Shown here in pieces: positions 9,240-17,969 of a stretch of DNA of 64,000 bases. This stretch comes from Ancrocorticia sp047501485 (GTDB lineage Bacteria; Actinomycetota; Actinomycetes; Actinomycetales; Actinomycetaceae), in assembly GCA_047501485.1 (NCBI GenBank), contig JAZDRN010000012.1, forward strand, positions 1-64,000, read 5' to 3'. The position numbers and the translations under genes are program-made. A model generated the notes under the pieces. That model did not search any database, had not been told where the DNA came from, and worked only from the letters and a program-made list of their open reading frames with translations. How positions within the stretch are numbered: position 1 is the stretch's first letter; each line of letters begins with the position of its first letter.

Positions 9240-9683
9240 TCAATCGGGTCGACTCGTGTTGCGGGCTTGCTCTCGCCGTCTGCTGAACCAGGCGGCGAGA
9301 GCCAACCCGATCGCGGCTCCCAGCGCATCGATGATCACGTCTCGCGGACTTCCGGTGCGTCCGGGGACGAACAGCTGGTGGATCTCATCGGAGATGGCGT
9401 AGAGGACCGCGATGCCGAAGCTCCACAGCAGGGCTCCGCCTCGCTCGATATGCGCTCGCAGAGCGTAGAAGCTCAACAGGGCGAGCACCGCGTACTCCGT
9501 CATGTGAGCCGCTTTGCGAACCAGGAACCCCAGCGTCTCCCGGGAGCCGGGAACGCCAATCCCCTGCAGCCAGTTCACGATGATGTCGCTACGACCTCCC
9601 GACGCATCGCCGGCCTCGGTGGAGAAGCGGAAGATGACCACCATCCAGGCCACGACGAAGAGGTATCGCCACCAATACTTCAC
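9240..9683 (-). CDS. VanZ-like membrane protein
   Basis: This 147-residue protein has an N-terminal membrane segment (YLFVVAWMVVIFRFST), the VanZ-family pattern RKAAHMTEYAVLALLSFYAL, and a DEIHQLFVPGRTGSPRDVIIDALGAAIGLALA C-terminal segment that is the family hallmark. VanZ proteins modify susceptibility to teicoplanin in enterococci, but most chromosomal homologues have no known role. It starts with GTG after GGCGGAG and lies 19 bases beyond... the start of its own upstream neighbour ligA stop region, so it may be co-transcribed with ligA (ligA ends at 9702, upstream on the same strand). Confidence 0.85.
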   Translation of the reverse strand: MKYWWRYLFVVAWMVVIFRFSTEAGDASGGRSDIIVNWLQGIGVPGSRETLGFLVRKAAHMTEYAVLALLSFYALRAHIERGGALLWSFGIAVLYAISDEIHQLFVPGRTGSPRDVIIDALGAAIGLALAAWFSRRREQARNTSRPD

Positions 9684-9701
9684 GTGAGAACTCCGCCTCG
9701 G

Positions 9702-12251
9702 CTAAGCGTCCGTGGAGTCATCCGCAGCTTGCTCAACATCCGCCGCCCTGCCCTCTTCCACGGCCTGCCCGGTGCTCATAGCCTGCTCGCCGGCCGCGGC
9801 GAGCGCCTCCGGAAGCTCGCCGGTGCGCAACAGCTCATTGAACTGCTCGACGTCGAGAATCGGAACTCCGAGGTCCGCAGCCTTGGTCGCCTTGGAACCG
9901 GCGTTGTCCCCGGCCACCACGGCGGTGGTCTTCTTGGATACCGACCCCGCAGCCTTGCCTCCGCGTACCACGATCGCCTCTTTCACGCTGTCGCGCGTAT
10001 ATCCTTCAAGGGAACCCGTGGCGACGATCGTCATGCCCTCCAGCGTCTGGGGAAGCTCCTCGCCAACCTCGTCCTCGAAGACAACTCCCTCTGCATGCCA
10101 ACGCTCGATGACCTCGCGGTGCCAATCCACCTCGAACCACTCTGAGAAGGATTGGGCGATTATCGCGCCCACGCCGTCGATCTCTGCCAGATCCTCGACG
10201 GAAGCCGCACGTAGCGCCTCCAGCGAAGGAATACGAGCAGCGAGCGCACGCGCCGCCGTCGGCCCAACGTGGCGAATCGAGAGCGCGACCAGCTTGCGCC
10301 AGAGTTCCTTCGTCTTTGCCTTGTCCAACTCATCGACGATCTTGGCGATGGCTTTGCCCGGCTGAGACGGGCCCACCATCTCGGGGCTGCCGCCACGCGG
10401 ATATTTCCACTTGGGCTTCGTCCACGCGGCTCGAACGCGGCGGTAGTCCCCTGTCAGTTCTCCCTTCGCGCGTACTTCCTGCCAGATCCAGACATCGCGG
10501 ACATCCTCGGCCTGTAGAGAGAACAGGCCCGCTTCGGTCTCGAGCAACGGCTGCTGCACTTCCGGAATCCCCAGCTCTCGCTGTATACGCTCGGGGATGA
10601 TCTCCTCGGAATGGACGATGGCGCCGTCCTCATCCACGACACCGAGTTCCACGAGTCTCTCATGCGAGAGCGAGATCTTTCGATCACGGCCGGTCGCGGG
10701 ATCCTCGATGAGAAGAACATGGCCTGTCGCAAGAGCCATCAGTGCGGCACCCCTGGCGGCCTCTGGATCGGTGAGCCACAACGCCGTCACATCCCCCAGG
10801 GCCTCGATGTCCAACGCGCCTCTCGAGCCGATATGGCTGACGCGTTCGGTGAGCTGCGCCGGGCAGGAACGAGTATTGGGGCAGCGCAGGTCGACGTCGC
10901 CCTCCTTCGCCGGTGCGATCGGCGTGCCGCACGAGGGGCAACTGTCCGGCATGGTCCATTCGCGCTCGGACCCGTCACGCAACGCCAGAACAGGGCCCAC
11001 GACCTCCGGGATGACGTCGCCGGCCTTGCGCAGGATGACGATGTCGCCGATGAGAACGCCCTTTCGCGCCACCTCGGTGGGATTGTGGAGGGTCGCCTGG
11101 GAAACCGTGGATCCTGCCACGAGGACAGGCTCCATCACCGCGAAGGGAGTGACCCGCCCGGTGCGCCCCACCTGCGTGCGTATGTCGAGCAATCGCGTCT
11201 CCACCTCCTCGGGCGGATATTTGTACGCCACCGCCCAACGCGGCACTCGCGAGGTGAAGCCCAACCTGGCTTGCAGGCCTCGGTCGTTCACCTTGAATAC
11301 GGCGCCATCGATGCCATGGATGAGCTCATAGCGGTCCTCCCCGTGCCGGGCGACGAACTCCTCGACGCCCTCCCACGAGTCGATGAGCTCGGTGTAGGGA
11401 GACACTGGAATGCCCCAGTTCTGAAAAGCCTCGTACACGCCCTCCTGGGTGGTCACCAGAGCTGCAGTCTGCGCGGGCACGTCCTCCAGGGCACCGATGC
11501 CGTGAGCGATGAAAGACAGCGGGCGCGCCGCCGTGGCGCGCGGATCCTTCTGCCGTAGAGATCCCGCGGCGGCGTTGCGCGGGTTCGCATACTGCTTCTG
11601 GCCTTCGGCCTCGAGCTTTGCGTTGAATTCGGCGAACTCCTTGAGTGGGAAGAAGACCTCGCCGCGCACCTCCATGACGCCGGGCCACCCATCGCCATCC
11701 AGCTGTTCTGGAATCGCGGCGATGGTGCGAGCATTGGCGGTGACGTCTTCTCCCGTGGCTCCATCCCCCCGCGTTCCGGCCACGGTCAATGCCCCGTTTT
11801 CGTAGCGCAGGTTGAGGGCGAGGCCATCGATCTTGGTCTCCGCCGTGACACCGAAGCCCCCGGGAAGCTCGGCCCGCATGCTGTTGTACCAGACTTTCAG
11901 CTCTTCCAGCGAGAACACGTCCTGCAACGAGTAGAGCCGCTCCAGGTGCCGCACCGTCGCAAATCCCGTGGCCTCGGCGGGAGCGCCCACCACCCGCGTA
12001 GGCGAATCGGGCGTGGCCAGATCGGGATACGCCTCCTCAATGGCACGAAGTTCGTGGATGAGCCGATCGTAGTGCTCGTCGGTCAACTCCGGGGATTCTC
12101 CCGAGTGATAGGCCACCTGTGCGGCGACGACGAGTGGTGCGATCTCCTCCCACTTCTTCGCGGCCTCGTTGAGCGTTTCCGGCAGGCTCTCTTGGCCGGG
12201 CACTTGGGTCACGGGCTCGTTGCCCAGGGGTTCCACCTGTTCACTATTCAC
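9702..12251 (-). CDS. ligA: NAD-dependent DNA ligase, long form
   Basis: LigA seals nicks during replication and repair. The 849-residue protein has the Ia domain, the adenylation motif with catalytic K140 in AETKIDGLALNLRY, the OB fold, a four-Cys zinc finger (CPSCGTPI ... LRCPNTRSCPAQ), HhH repeats and a C-terminal BRCT domain (EGMTIVATGSLEGYTRDSVKEAI). It is about 170 residues longer than E. coli LigA. Much of the extra length lies after the zinc finger (about residues 475-630), where the usual short HhH lead-in is expanded by a segment including ALATGHVLLIEDPATGRDRK; the C-terminus also has an acidic/Ala-rich tail. Similar long forms are known in actinomycetes and bifidobacteria. The GTG start has no ribosome site; GACAAT ends 7 bases upstream. 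Confidence 0.97.
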   Translation of the reverse strand: MNSEQVEPLGNEPVTQVPGQESLPETLNEAAKKWEEIAPLVVAAQVAYHSGESPELTDEHYDRLIHELRAIEEAYPDLATPDSPTRVVGAPAEATGFATVRHLERLYSLQDVFSLEELKVWYNSMRAELPGGFGVTAETKIDGLALNLRYENGALTVAGTRGDGATGEDVTANARTIAAIPEQLDGDGWPGVMEVRGEVFFPLKEFAEFNAKLEAEGQKQYANPRNAAAGSLRQKDPRATAARPLSFIAHGIGALEDVPAQTAALVTTQEGVYEAFQNWGIPVSPYTELIDSWEGVEEFVARHGEDRYELIHGIDGAVFKVNDRGLQARLGFTSRVPRWAVAYKYPPEEVETRLLDIRTQVGRTGRVTPFAVMEPVLVAGSTVSQATLHNPTEVARKGVLIGDIVILRKAGDVIPEVVGPVLALRDGSEREWTMPDSCPSCGTPIAPAKEGDVDLRCPNTRSCPAQLTERVSHIGSRGALDIEALGDVTALWLTDPEAARGAALMALATGHVLLIEDPATGRDRKISLSHERLVELGVVDEDGAIVHSEEIIPERIQRELGIPEVQQPLLETEAGLFSLQAEDVRDVWIWQEVRAKGELTGDYRRVRAAWTKPKWKYPRGGSPEMVGPSQPGKAIAKIVDELDKAKTKELWRKLVALSIRHVGPTAARALAARIPSLEALRAASVEDLAEIDGVGAIIAQSFSEWFEVDWHREVIERWHAEGVVFEDEVGEELPQTLEGMTIVATGSLEGYTRDSVKEAIVVRGGKAAGSVSKKTTAVVAGDNAGSKATKAADLGVPILDVEQFNELLRTGELPEALAAAGEQAMSTGQAVEEGRAADVEQAADDSTDA

Positions 12252-12381
12252 GAGGTCTATTGTCCACTAGTGCGGGGCCATTTCACCATCGCGGGCCCCA
12301 CGCTCCCGAGGTTCTCCCGCGATAGGCGGAACACCGGGCAGCATCGGTGGCCGCGCCGCCGTCGAACGATAAGCTGGCCGC

Positions 12382-13104
12382 ATGTGCGGACGCTATGCCT
12401 CGTTTACAGCCTTGACCGATATTCAACTCGCCTTCGATATCGACACCCTCGGTTCCGAGTGCGAATCCCTGGAACCATCGTGGAACGTCGCTCCGACGCA
12501 GGATATCCCGATCGTTGTGGAGAGATTCGCGCGGCCCATTTCCGCCACCGGCAGCCACTCACCGGGCGACGACGTCGTACGCGAACTCCACGTCGCGCGT
12601 TGGGGCCTGGTGCCGCCCTGGTCCAAGGGCCCTTCCCAGGGCCCGCAGATGATAAACGCCCGCATCGAGACCTTGGCTGAGAAGCGCAGTTTCGCCCCGT
12701 CGCTCGCCAAGCGCCGCTGTATCGTTCCCGCCGACGGCTATTTCGAGTGGCAGACGACGGCGGGCGGCAAGATCCCATACTTCATCCATTCGTTGGGTGG
12801 CAGCCCCCTTGGATTCGCCGGACTCTACGGGTGGTGGAAGAAGCCGGACGGATCCTGGCTGCTTTCGGCGACGATCGTCACCCGTGCAGCCGAAGGAGAA
12901 CTGGCGAGAATCCACGAACGCACGCCCCTCATTCTCGAACCCGGGGAATACGAGGCATGGCTGGATCCGAGGCAGGACGATCCATACGCGGCCCTCGCGC
13001 TCATCGAACGCTCGAACCGGGACGTACAGGCGGATATCGTCGGCAAGGCCGTAGGCAACATTCGCAACAATCATCCGGACAACATCGTTCCGGTCTCGGC
13101 GTAG
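12382..13104 (+). CDS. SRAP (HMCES/YedK-like) protein
   Basis: SRAP proteins form a stable thiazolidine crosslink with abasic sites in single-stranded DNA and protect them during replication. In this 240-residue protein the invariant catalytic Cys2 is present (MCGRYA), as are NVAPTQ, the NARIETL segment, RCIVPADGYFEWQ (active-site Glu) and the I-H-E-R-TPLIL histidine motif. Divergent from ligA by 130 bases. TAAGCT lies 6 bases before the ATG, and there is no ribosome site, so a leaderless transcript is likely. Family and function are well supported; targets in this organism are inferred. Confidence 0.93.
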   Translation: MCGRYASFTALTDIQLAFDIDTLGSECESLEPSWNVAPTQDIPIVVERFARPISATGSHSPGDDVVRELHVARWGLVPPWSKGPSQGPQMINARIETLAEKRSFAPSLAKRRCIVPADGYFEWQTTAGGKIPYFIHSLGGSPLGFAGLYGWWKKPDGSWLLSATIVTRAAEGELARIHERTPLILEPGEYEAWLDPRQDDPYAALALIERSNRDVQADIVGKAVGNIRNNHPDNIVPVSA

Positions 13105-13114
13105 GAGGAAGCTC

Positions 13115-13139
13115 GGCGGGCCTGCCGTTTCCGCCCGCC
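13115..13139 (+). terminator. stem-loop after the SRAP gene
   Basis: GGCGGGC (13115-13121) pairs with GCCCGCC (13133-13139) around an 11-base loop, 10 bases after the SRAP stop codon. No T-run follows, so this is a candidate only. Confidence 0.45.
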
Positions 13140-13267
13140 CTTGACCCGCCTCTCCAGTTTCACACCGGTCGCCGCGAGGAGGACCACGCCCTGAGAAGGA
13201 GTCCTCATCAGCCCTCGGGTCTACTCGCAGGTCCCCGCTGCGTCGCGGCGGCATTTAACCTAGACAC

Positions 13268-14539
13268 ATGGCAACGCGGTGGCAGAACTTCTATACCTTC
13301 AAAGGGATCAGCCCCTTCGACCTCATGCTTGCCCTCGGTATCGCCTATCTCTACTTCGGGAACCTCTACTGGCACAACCTCCCCTTCCACGCCCTGACCT
13401 TCTCCGGCTATTCGATCCTCGATTTTCCCGAGGAGATACTGACAGTCCTGGTGATCATGGCCGGCCTGTTGTACGCGATCCCCACCGTCTTTCGGCGCAC
13501 CCACCCTGAGATCAGCGCGGCGCTGGTGTTCCTCGGTGCGCTGCTGCGTTTTCTCATCGCTCCGGGGGAGACGATCCCACCGGACATCTCCGTGCTGCTC
13601 GCTTTGTATGCGGTCACCGTCTATGGCGCGACGTGGGCGCAGCGCACCGCCCTGGTCTCCGCGATGATCGGCGTCTTCCTGATCTGGAGAACTCTTTTCC
13701 GCTCGCTGGATTTCCTGGGGTTGGTGTGGAGGATCGGAATTGCACGCAACCATTGGAATGAGAGCCTTCCCAACCTGATATTCCTCATGCTGCTCGTCAT
13801 CATCGTCTATACCGTGGGATTGCTGCGCCGCAATCAGATCCAACAGATCACCCGCATGGTCGAGGCAGCCGAAGCCGCCAGCGAACGGGCCAAGCGGGAT
13901 GCAGAGCTGGCCGTCTTGGAGGAACGCAGTCGTATCGCACGCGAGATGCACGACGTCGTCGCCCACACCCTGTCCGTCGTCATCGCACAGGCCGACGGCG
14001 GGCAATACGCGGCGGCGAAGAATCCCGGCGCCGCCGTCAAAGCACTGGAGACGATCGCGGAGATGGGCCGAGGCGCTCTCAAGGACATCCGCTCCATCAT
14101 CGGCGTGCTGCGTTCGAACTCCCCGGAGCAACTGCCCCTCCTCCCCCAACCGGTTGCCGAGGATCTCGATGCGCTCGTCCTCAAGGTCCGCGAGTCCGGG
14201 ACGAACATCTCTCTCATCCGGCTGGGCACTCCCCGGCCGCTGCCCACCGGAGTAGGCACGGCCATCTACCGCATCTGCCAGGAAGCCGTCACCAACACGC
14301 TCAAGCATGCGGGGCCGGAGGCGCAGATATCAATCATCCTGCAGTGGCTCGATTCCGAGATCGTCATCCAGGTCGACGACGACGGCACCGGGCCCGGTAA
14401 CACCGACGGCAAGGGACACGGGATCATCGGTATGAACGAGCGAGCGACGGCTTTTGGCGGCACCGTCTACACCGGTGCGGTCGAAGGCGGAGGATTCCGC
14501 GTCATAGCCTCCATCCCGTTGGAGAAAAGAGGCCTGTAG
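13268..14539 (+). CDS. NarL-type sensor histidine kinase
   Basis: The 423-residue protein has four to five membrane segments in residues about 20-200, a short coiled linker, then a HisKA_3 dimerisation helix with the phosphoacceptor His in RIAREMHDVVAHTLSVVIAQ, and a HATPase_c domain (YRICQEAVTNTLKHAG N-box, GHGIIGMNERATAFGG G-box). It should autophosphorylate and pass phosphate to the response regulator encoded 42 bases downstream. The signal is unknown; the lack of an extracellular domain suggests sensing within or at the membrane. TAACCT ends 6 bases before the ATG, again suggesting a leaderless start. Confidence 0.92.
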   Translation: MATRWQNFYTFKGISPFDLMLALGIAYLYFGNLYWHNLPFHALTFSGYSILDFPEEILTVLVIMAGLLYAIPTVFRRTHPEISAALVFLGALLRFLIAPGETIPPDISVLLALYAVTVYGATWAQRTALVSAMIGVFLIWRTLFRSLDFLGLVWRIGIARNHWNESLPNLIFLMLLVIIVYTVGLLRRNQIQQITRMVEAAEAASERAKRDAELAVLEERSRIAREMHDVVAHTLSVVIAQADGGQYAAAKNPGAAVKALETIAEMGRGALKDIRSIIGVLRSNSPEQLPLLPQPVAEDLDALVLKVRESGTNISLIRLGTPRPLPTGVGTAIYRICQEAVTNTLKHAGPEAQISIILQWLDSEIVIQVDDDGTGPGNTDGKGHGIIGMNERATAFGGTVYTGAVEGGGFRVIASIPLEKRGL

Positions 14540-14581
14540 AGAATGTGGCATGATCGTAGAAAGAACCGTGGAGAGTAGGCA

Positions 14582-15283
14582 ATGAGCAGCATCGACGAAA
14601 ACGAAGGCAATATCCGCGTAGGGCTGGTCGATGATCAGAACCTCGTACGCACCGGGTTCGCCATGGTGATCGATTCCCAACCCGACATGGAGGTCGTGGT
14701 CGAGGCCAGCAACGGCAAGCTCGCAACGGAGCGCCTCGCCATTGTCCCCGTGGATGTGGTCCTCATGGATATCCGTATGCCGGTGATGGACGGGTTGGAG
14801 GCGACCCGGATCATCGCGGAGGAGCATTACGCTCACGGCATCAGTCCGAAGATCATCATCCTCACCACCTTCGAGGAGGACCAATACATCCTGGGCGCGG
14901 TACAGGCCGGGGCATCGGGGTTCCTCGTCAAGGACGCCCCACCGGCCCAGATGCTCGAAGCCATCCGCACCGTGCACAGGGGCGACGCCGTCATCGCGCC
15001 ATCCTCCACCCGTAGGCTCGTGGAGCACCTGGCGCGAGAGGCCGCCGAGTTCCGCGCCACCGATCCCAGCATCATCGAGAATCTCACCGAACGCGAGCGA
15101 GAGGTACTCGTCCACGTCGCTCACGGAGAATCCAATCAGGAGATCGCAGCCGCTCTCTTCGTTGCGGAGGCGACGATCAAGACCCATATCGGTCGCATAT
15201 TCGCCAAGTTGGGCGCGAGGGACAGGGTGCAGGCGGTCGTGCTCGCTTACGAGAGCGGGTTGGTCCGGCCGGGGGAATACTGA
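14582..15283 (+). CDS. NarL/LuxR-type response regulator
   Basis: The 233-residue partner of the preceding kinase has a receiver domain (phosphoacceptor Asp in VDVVLMDIRMPVMDG, conserved Thr in IILTTFEEDQY, Lys in FLVKDAP) and a LuxR-type helix-turn-helix (LTEREREVLVHVAHGESNQEIAAAL region, residues about 160-225). GGAGAG precedes the ATG. It is likely a DNA-binding activator controlled by phosphorylation; no target genes are adjacent, and the neighbouring downstream gene is whiB1. Confidence 0.93.
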   Translation: MSSIDENEGNIRVGLVDDQNLVRTGFAMVIDSQPDMEVVVEASNGKLATERLAIVPVDVVLMDIRMPVMDGLEATRIIAEEHYAHGISPKIIILTTFEEDQYILGAVQAGASGFLVKDAPPAQMLEAIRTVHRGDAVIAPSSTRRLVEHLAREAAEFRATDPSIIENLTEREREVLVHVAHGESNQEIAAALFVAEATIKTHIGRIFAKLGARDRVQAVVLAYESGLVRPGEY

Positions 15284-15628
15284 GTCCCCACAGGCTTCCG
15301 GCCGCGGCGCCAACGACACGTTCGATTGCTCACAGTGGGCGCTCATCGCTGCACAGTCATCCACAGGTCACGGGGCGCCGAGAGTCCGCTGAGACGACGC
15401 CGGGCATCTTACGCGCATCCAGCAAACCCCTGACCAGCACAAATACGTCCGCACGCACACGGTAGACGCACTTTGGTCCCGCTGTGAAGCCCCTGGTGGC
15501 GGGGAAAAGATCACGTTTTTATCTCTTTACCTGATACTGAAAACCTGCGAATCTTGATTACGGTTTAAGTCGCACCAAGTAGCCCGATCTCCGAAACGTC
15601 GAGGCTGCGGGTATAAGGAGTACATCAC
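15284..15628 (+). promoter_or_regulatory. 345-base region upstream of whiB1
   Basis: No gene fits here. The second half is more A/T-rich (15511-15565), as expected for a promoter, with GATACT at 15533-15538 a possible -10 box; no matching -35 box is clear. The ribosome site AAGGAG precedes the whiB1 ATG, so unlike many neighbours this gene has a real leader. I looked for a CRP-type TGTGA-N6-TCACA site, known upstream of mycobacterial whiB1, and did not find one. Confidence 0.4.
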
Positions 15629-15883
15629 ATGGATTGGCGTCACCGGGCAGCGTGTCTCACCGAAGATCCCGAGCTGTTCTTCCCCATTGGGAATTCCGGT
15701 CCGGCCATCGCCCAGATAGAGCAGGCGAAGCGCGTATGCAATCGCTGCGAAGTCTCTGACATCTGTCTGAAGTGGGCTTTGGAAACGGGCCAGGATGCTG
15801 GCGTCTGGGGTGGGCTCTCCGAGGATGAGCGCCGCTCGCTCAAGCGCCGGACGGCCCGGGCTCGTCGCTCCAACGTGGGCTGA
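15629..15883 (+). CDS. whiB1: WhiB-family iron-sulfur regulator, WhiB1 type
   Basis: This 84-residue protein matches Mycobacterium tuberculosis WhiB1 closely: it starts MDWRHRAACLTEDPELFFP, has the four cluster-binding cysteines at positions 9, 37, 40 and 46 (same numbering), the GVWGG turn and a basic C-terminal DNA-binding tail (RRSLKRRTARARR). WhiB1 holds a NO-reactive [4Fe-4S] cluster and binds the primary sigma factor, regulating essential genes. Its divergent-end neighbour is a PdtaS-type kinase, as in mycobacteria, which supports the WhiB1 assignment over other WhiB paralogues. Strong terminator follows. Confidence 0.95.
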   Translation: MDWRHRAACLTEDPELFFPIGNSGPAIAQIEQAKRVCNRCEVSDICLKWALETGQDAGVWGGLSEDERRSLKRRTARARRSNVG

Positions 15884-15894
15884 CAAGCAGATAA

Positions 15895-15932
15895 GAGGGA
15901 GGGCGGCGACCACATGGTCGCCGCCCTCCCTC
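15895..15932. terminator. strong bidirectional terminator, whiB1 / pdtaS
   Basis: A perfect 17-base-pair stem (15895-15911 with 15916-15932, beginning GAGGGAGGGCGGCGACC) with loop ACAT, followed by TTT, lies 11 bases after the whiB1 stop and 40 bases beyond the pdtaS stop on the other strand. Confidence 0.9.
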
Positions 15933-15972
15933 TTTCCCAAGACTTTCAGGCCCAGGCGTCTTCCCGAGGTTT

Positions 15973-17403
15973 TCAGGCGTCCACTTCCATCTCCAGGCGC
16001 ACGCAGGTGCCGCCTCTATCCGTGGAAAGCCATTCGATCGAACCGTGCAGTTCGCCTTCGACCATGGTCTGTACGATCTGGGTCCCCAGGCCCGCACCGG
16101 GGCGTTTCCCGCCCATACCGACGCCGTCGTCGGCGATATCGACCGTCAGATGATTTCCCTCGCGCTTCGCCGTGACCTCGATGTGACCGCCCTGGGGCAC
16201 CCCGTGTTCGACCGCATTCGTCACCAACTCGTTGAGGACCACGGCCAGCGCGGTGGTCTGGTTGGCGCCGATCTCACCGAACTCCCCGGAGATATTCGAG
16301 GTGACGGTGGCACCCGTCGTCGCAATATCAGAGGACATACGCAGCAGGGGGCCGAAGACCTCGTTGAAGTTGACCCTCTCCTTGATGGTCTGCGAAAGGG
16401 TCTGATGCACCAGGGCAATGGTTGCGACTCGTCGCTGGGCAGTCTCGAGCGATAGCCGCGTAACCTCGTCCTCCGCCCGCCGCGCCTGCATGCGCAAGAG
16501 CGCCGAGACCGTCTGCAGGTTGTTCTTGACGCGATGATTGATCTCCCTGATCGTCGCGTCCTTCGTCAGAAGTTCCTGTTCGCGATGCCGCAGTTCCGTG
16601 ATGTCGCGGCACAGGATGATCGCCCCCAGGCGCTCACCACGGTCACGTAGCGGGACCGCTCGCATCGACAGGATGACGCCGTGGGTCTCCAGTTCGGTGA
16701 GCCAGGGCGCCCGACCCATCACCACGACAGCGAGGGATTCCTCCACCCGCGAGTGGTCCTCGATGGCATCGGTGACGAGCTCGGCCAATATGTGACCGCG
16801 CAGCGTTCCCTGCACTCCGAGTCGATGGAAGTTCGAGACGGCGTTCGGGCTCGCGTAGAGGATGGTGCCGTCCTCATCGATCTGCACGAAGCCATCGGTC
16901 AGGCGAGGGGTGCCGTGCCGTACGCCGGTGGGCGTGTTCTCGAAGGGGAACTCGCCGGTCGTCACCATATGCGCGAGCGTCCCGGCGATCTGCTCGTAGT
17001 TCTCGTGAACCTGGGAAGGGACCACATCGGGTTCGTACGCCGTGACGACGTCCAGCACGGCGATGATCCGGCCATTGGTTCTCACCGGGCGTAGCGTGGA
17101 ATAACGTCCTTCGACATCGATCTCCCGTTGCATTCCGTCCTTCATGACCTCTGAGGCCAGCTCCGATACCTGCGAGACCACCGATTTGCTCACCATGTCA
17201 TCGTCGAAGAGGGTGGCGGCGGTGGCCGGCCGGCAGTGGGCGGCGACCGTGAAGCCGCCGCCGTCGCGCGGAATGATCAGGAGGAGGTCGGCGGTGGCGA
17301 CGTCGGCAATGGTCTGCCAGTCCCCCACCAGCTGGTGGAGCCATTCACGGTCCGCGGGAGACAAACTGGAACAGCGCGCAAGGATATTCGTCAGAGTCGG
17401 CAC
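15973..17403 (-). CDS. pdtaS: PdtaS-like cytosolic sensor histidine kinase
   Basis: The 476-residue soluble kinase begins with a GAF-like domain (residues about 5-145, starting MPTLTNILARCSSLSPADREWL), continues with a PAS domain (about 170-285) and ends with a HisKA_2/HWE-type transmitter (phosphoacceptor His in TIREINHRVKNNLQTVSALLRMQ, ATP-binding VVLNELVTNAVEHG, GVGMGGKRPGAGLGTQIV). This order and its place opposite whiB1 match PdtaS (Rv3220c) of M. tuberculosis, whose partner PdtaR is an ANTAR-domain RNA-binding antiterminator. No pdtaR is in the window. The start is GTG, with TACTCT 6 bases upstream and no ribosome site. Confidence 0.88.
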   Translation of the reverse strand: MPTLTNILARCSSLSPADREWLHQLVGDWQTIADVATADLLLIIPRDGGGFTVAAHCRPATAATLFDDDMVSKSVVSQVSELASEVMKDGMQREIDVEGRYSTLRPVRTNGRIIAVLDVVTAYEPDVVPSQVHENYEQIAGTLAHMVTTGEFPFENTPTGVRHGTPRLTDGFVQIDEDGTILYASPNAVSNFHRLGVQGTLRGHILAELVTDAIEDHSRVEESLAVVVMGRAPWLTELETHGVILSMRAVPLRDRGERLGAIILCRDITELRHREQELLTKDATIREINHRVKNNLQTVSALLRMQARRAEDEVTRLSLETAQRRVATIALVHQTLSQTIKERVNFNEVFGPLLRMSSDIATTGATVTSNISGEFGEIGANQTTALAVVLNELVTNAVEHGVPQGGHIEVTAKREGNHLTVDIADDGVGMGGKRPGAGLGTQIVQTMVEGELHGSIEWLSTDRGGTCVRLEMEVDA

Positions 17404-17439
17404 CCCACTAGAGTACGACTAATCGGGCACAATAGGCGT

Positions 17440-17904
17440 ATGCGTATTACACGAACACTGACTCTCGATGCTCCTGTCGACCGCATCGTCACTGCTCTTC
17501 TTTCCGAGGAGCTGGCTGCGAAGCGTATGGACGCACTCAAAGTATCCGACTACCAGCACAAGATAGATGGAAACGTGGCCGTCACCCAGGCCAGCGTCCC
17601 CGCCGAGAAGCTTCCGAGCAAGGTGCGCAGCTTCGCTAAGAACGGCGTCAACGCAACCGTCACGGCCAAGGCCTCCGGCAACGTCGTCGACTACAAGCTG
17701 GACGCTCATGGCCTGCCCGTCTCCTTGACCTGGTCCATCACGTTGCAGGAAGGCACCCCGACCGTCGGCGAGATCGTGGGCGAGCTCAAGGTCAAGATCC
17801 CGATCGTCGGCGCCCGCGTGGAGAAGGCTGCCGAGGGCAGGGTGGATCGCCTGCTCGCGAAGGAAGGCGAGTCCATCGCCGAGGTCATCGCCGCCCAGGA
17901 GTGA
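17440..17904 (+). CDS. DUF2505 family protein (SRPBCC-like fold)
   Basis: The 154-residue protein starts MRITRTLTLDAPVDRIVTAL and has the alternating strand pattern of the DUF2505 family, an actinobacterial group thought to share the START/SRPBCC hydrophobic-pocket fold. No catalytic residues are recognisable and function is unknown. It is divergent from pdtaS with only 36 bases between start codons, so the two genes probably share a compact back-to-back promoter region. No ribosome site is seen; CACAAT ends 6 bases before the ATG, a weak leaderless -10. Confidence 0.8.
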   Translation: MRITRTLTLDAPVDRIVTALLSEELAAKRMDALKVSDYQHKIDGNVAVTQASVPAEKLPSKVRSFAKNGVNATVTAKASGNVVDYKLDAHGLPVSLTWSITLQEGTPTVGEIVGELKVKIPIVGARVEKAAEGRVDRLLAKEGESIAEVIAAQE

Positions 17905-17969
17905 TCCGAATCGCGAAAGCTGCGCCGCCCGGCGTTGGGTCGCCGCCGGTGGGCCACCCGTCGCCGGGT

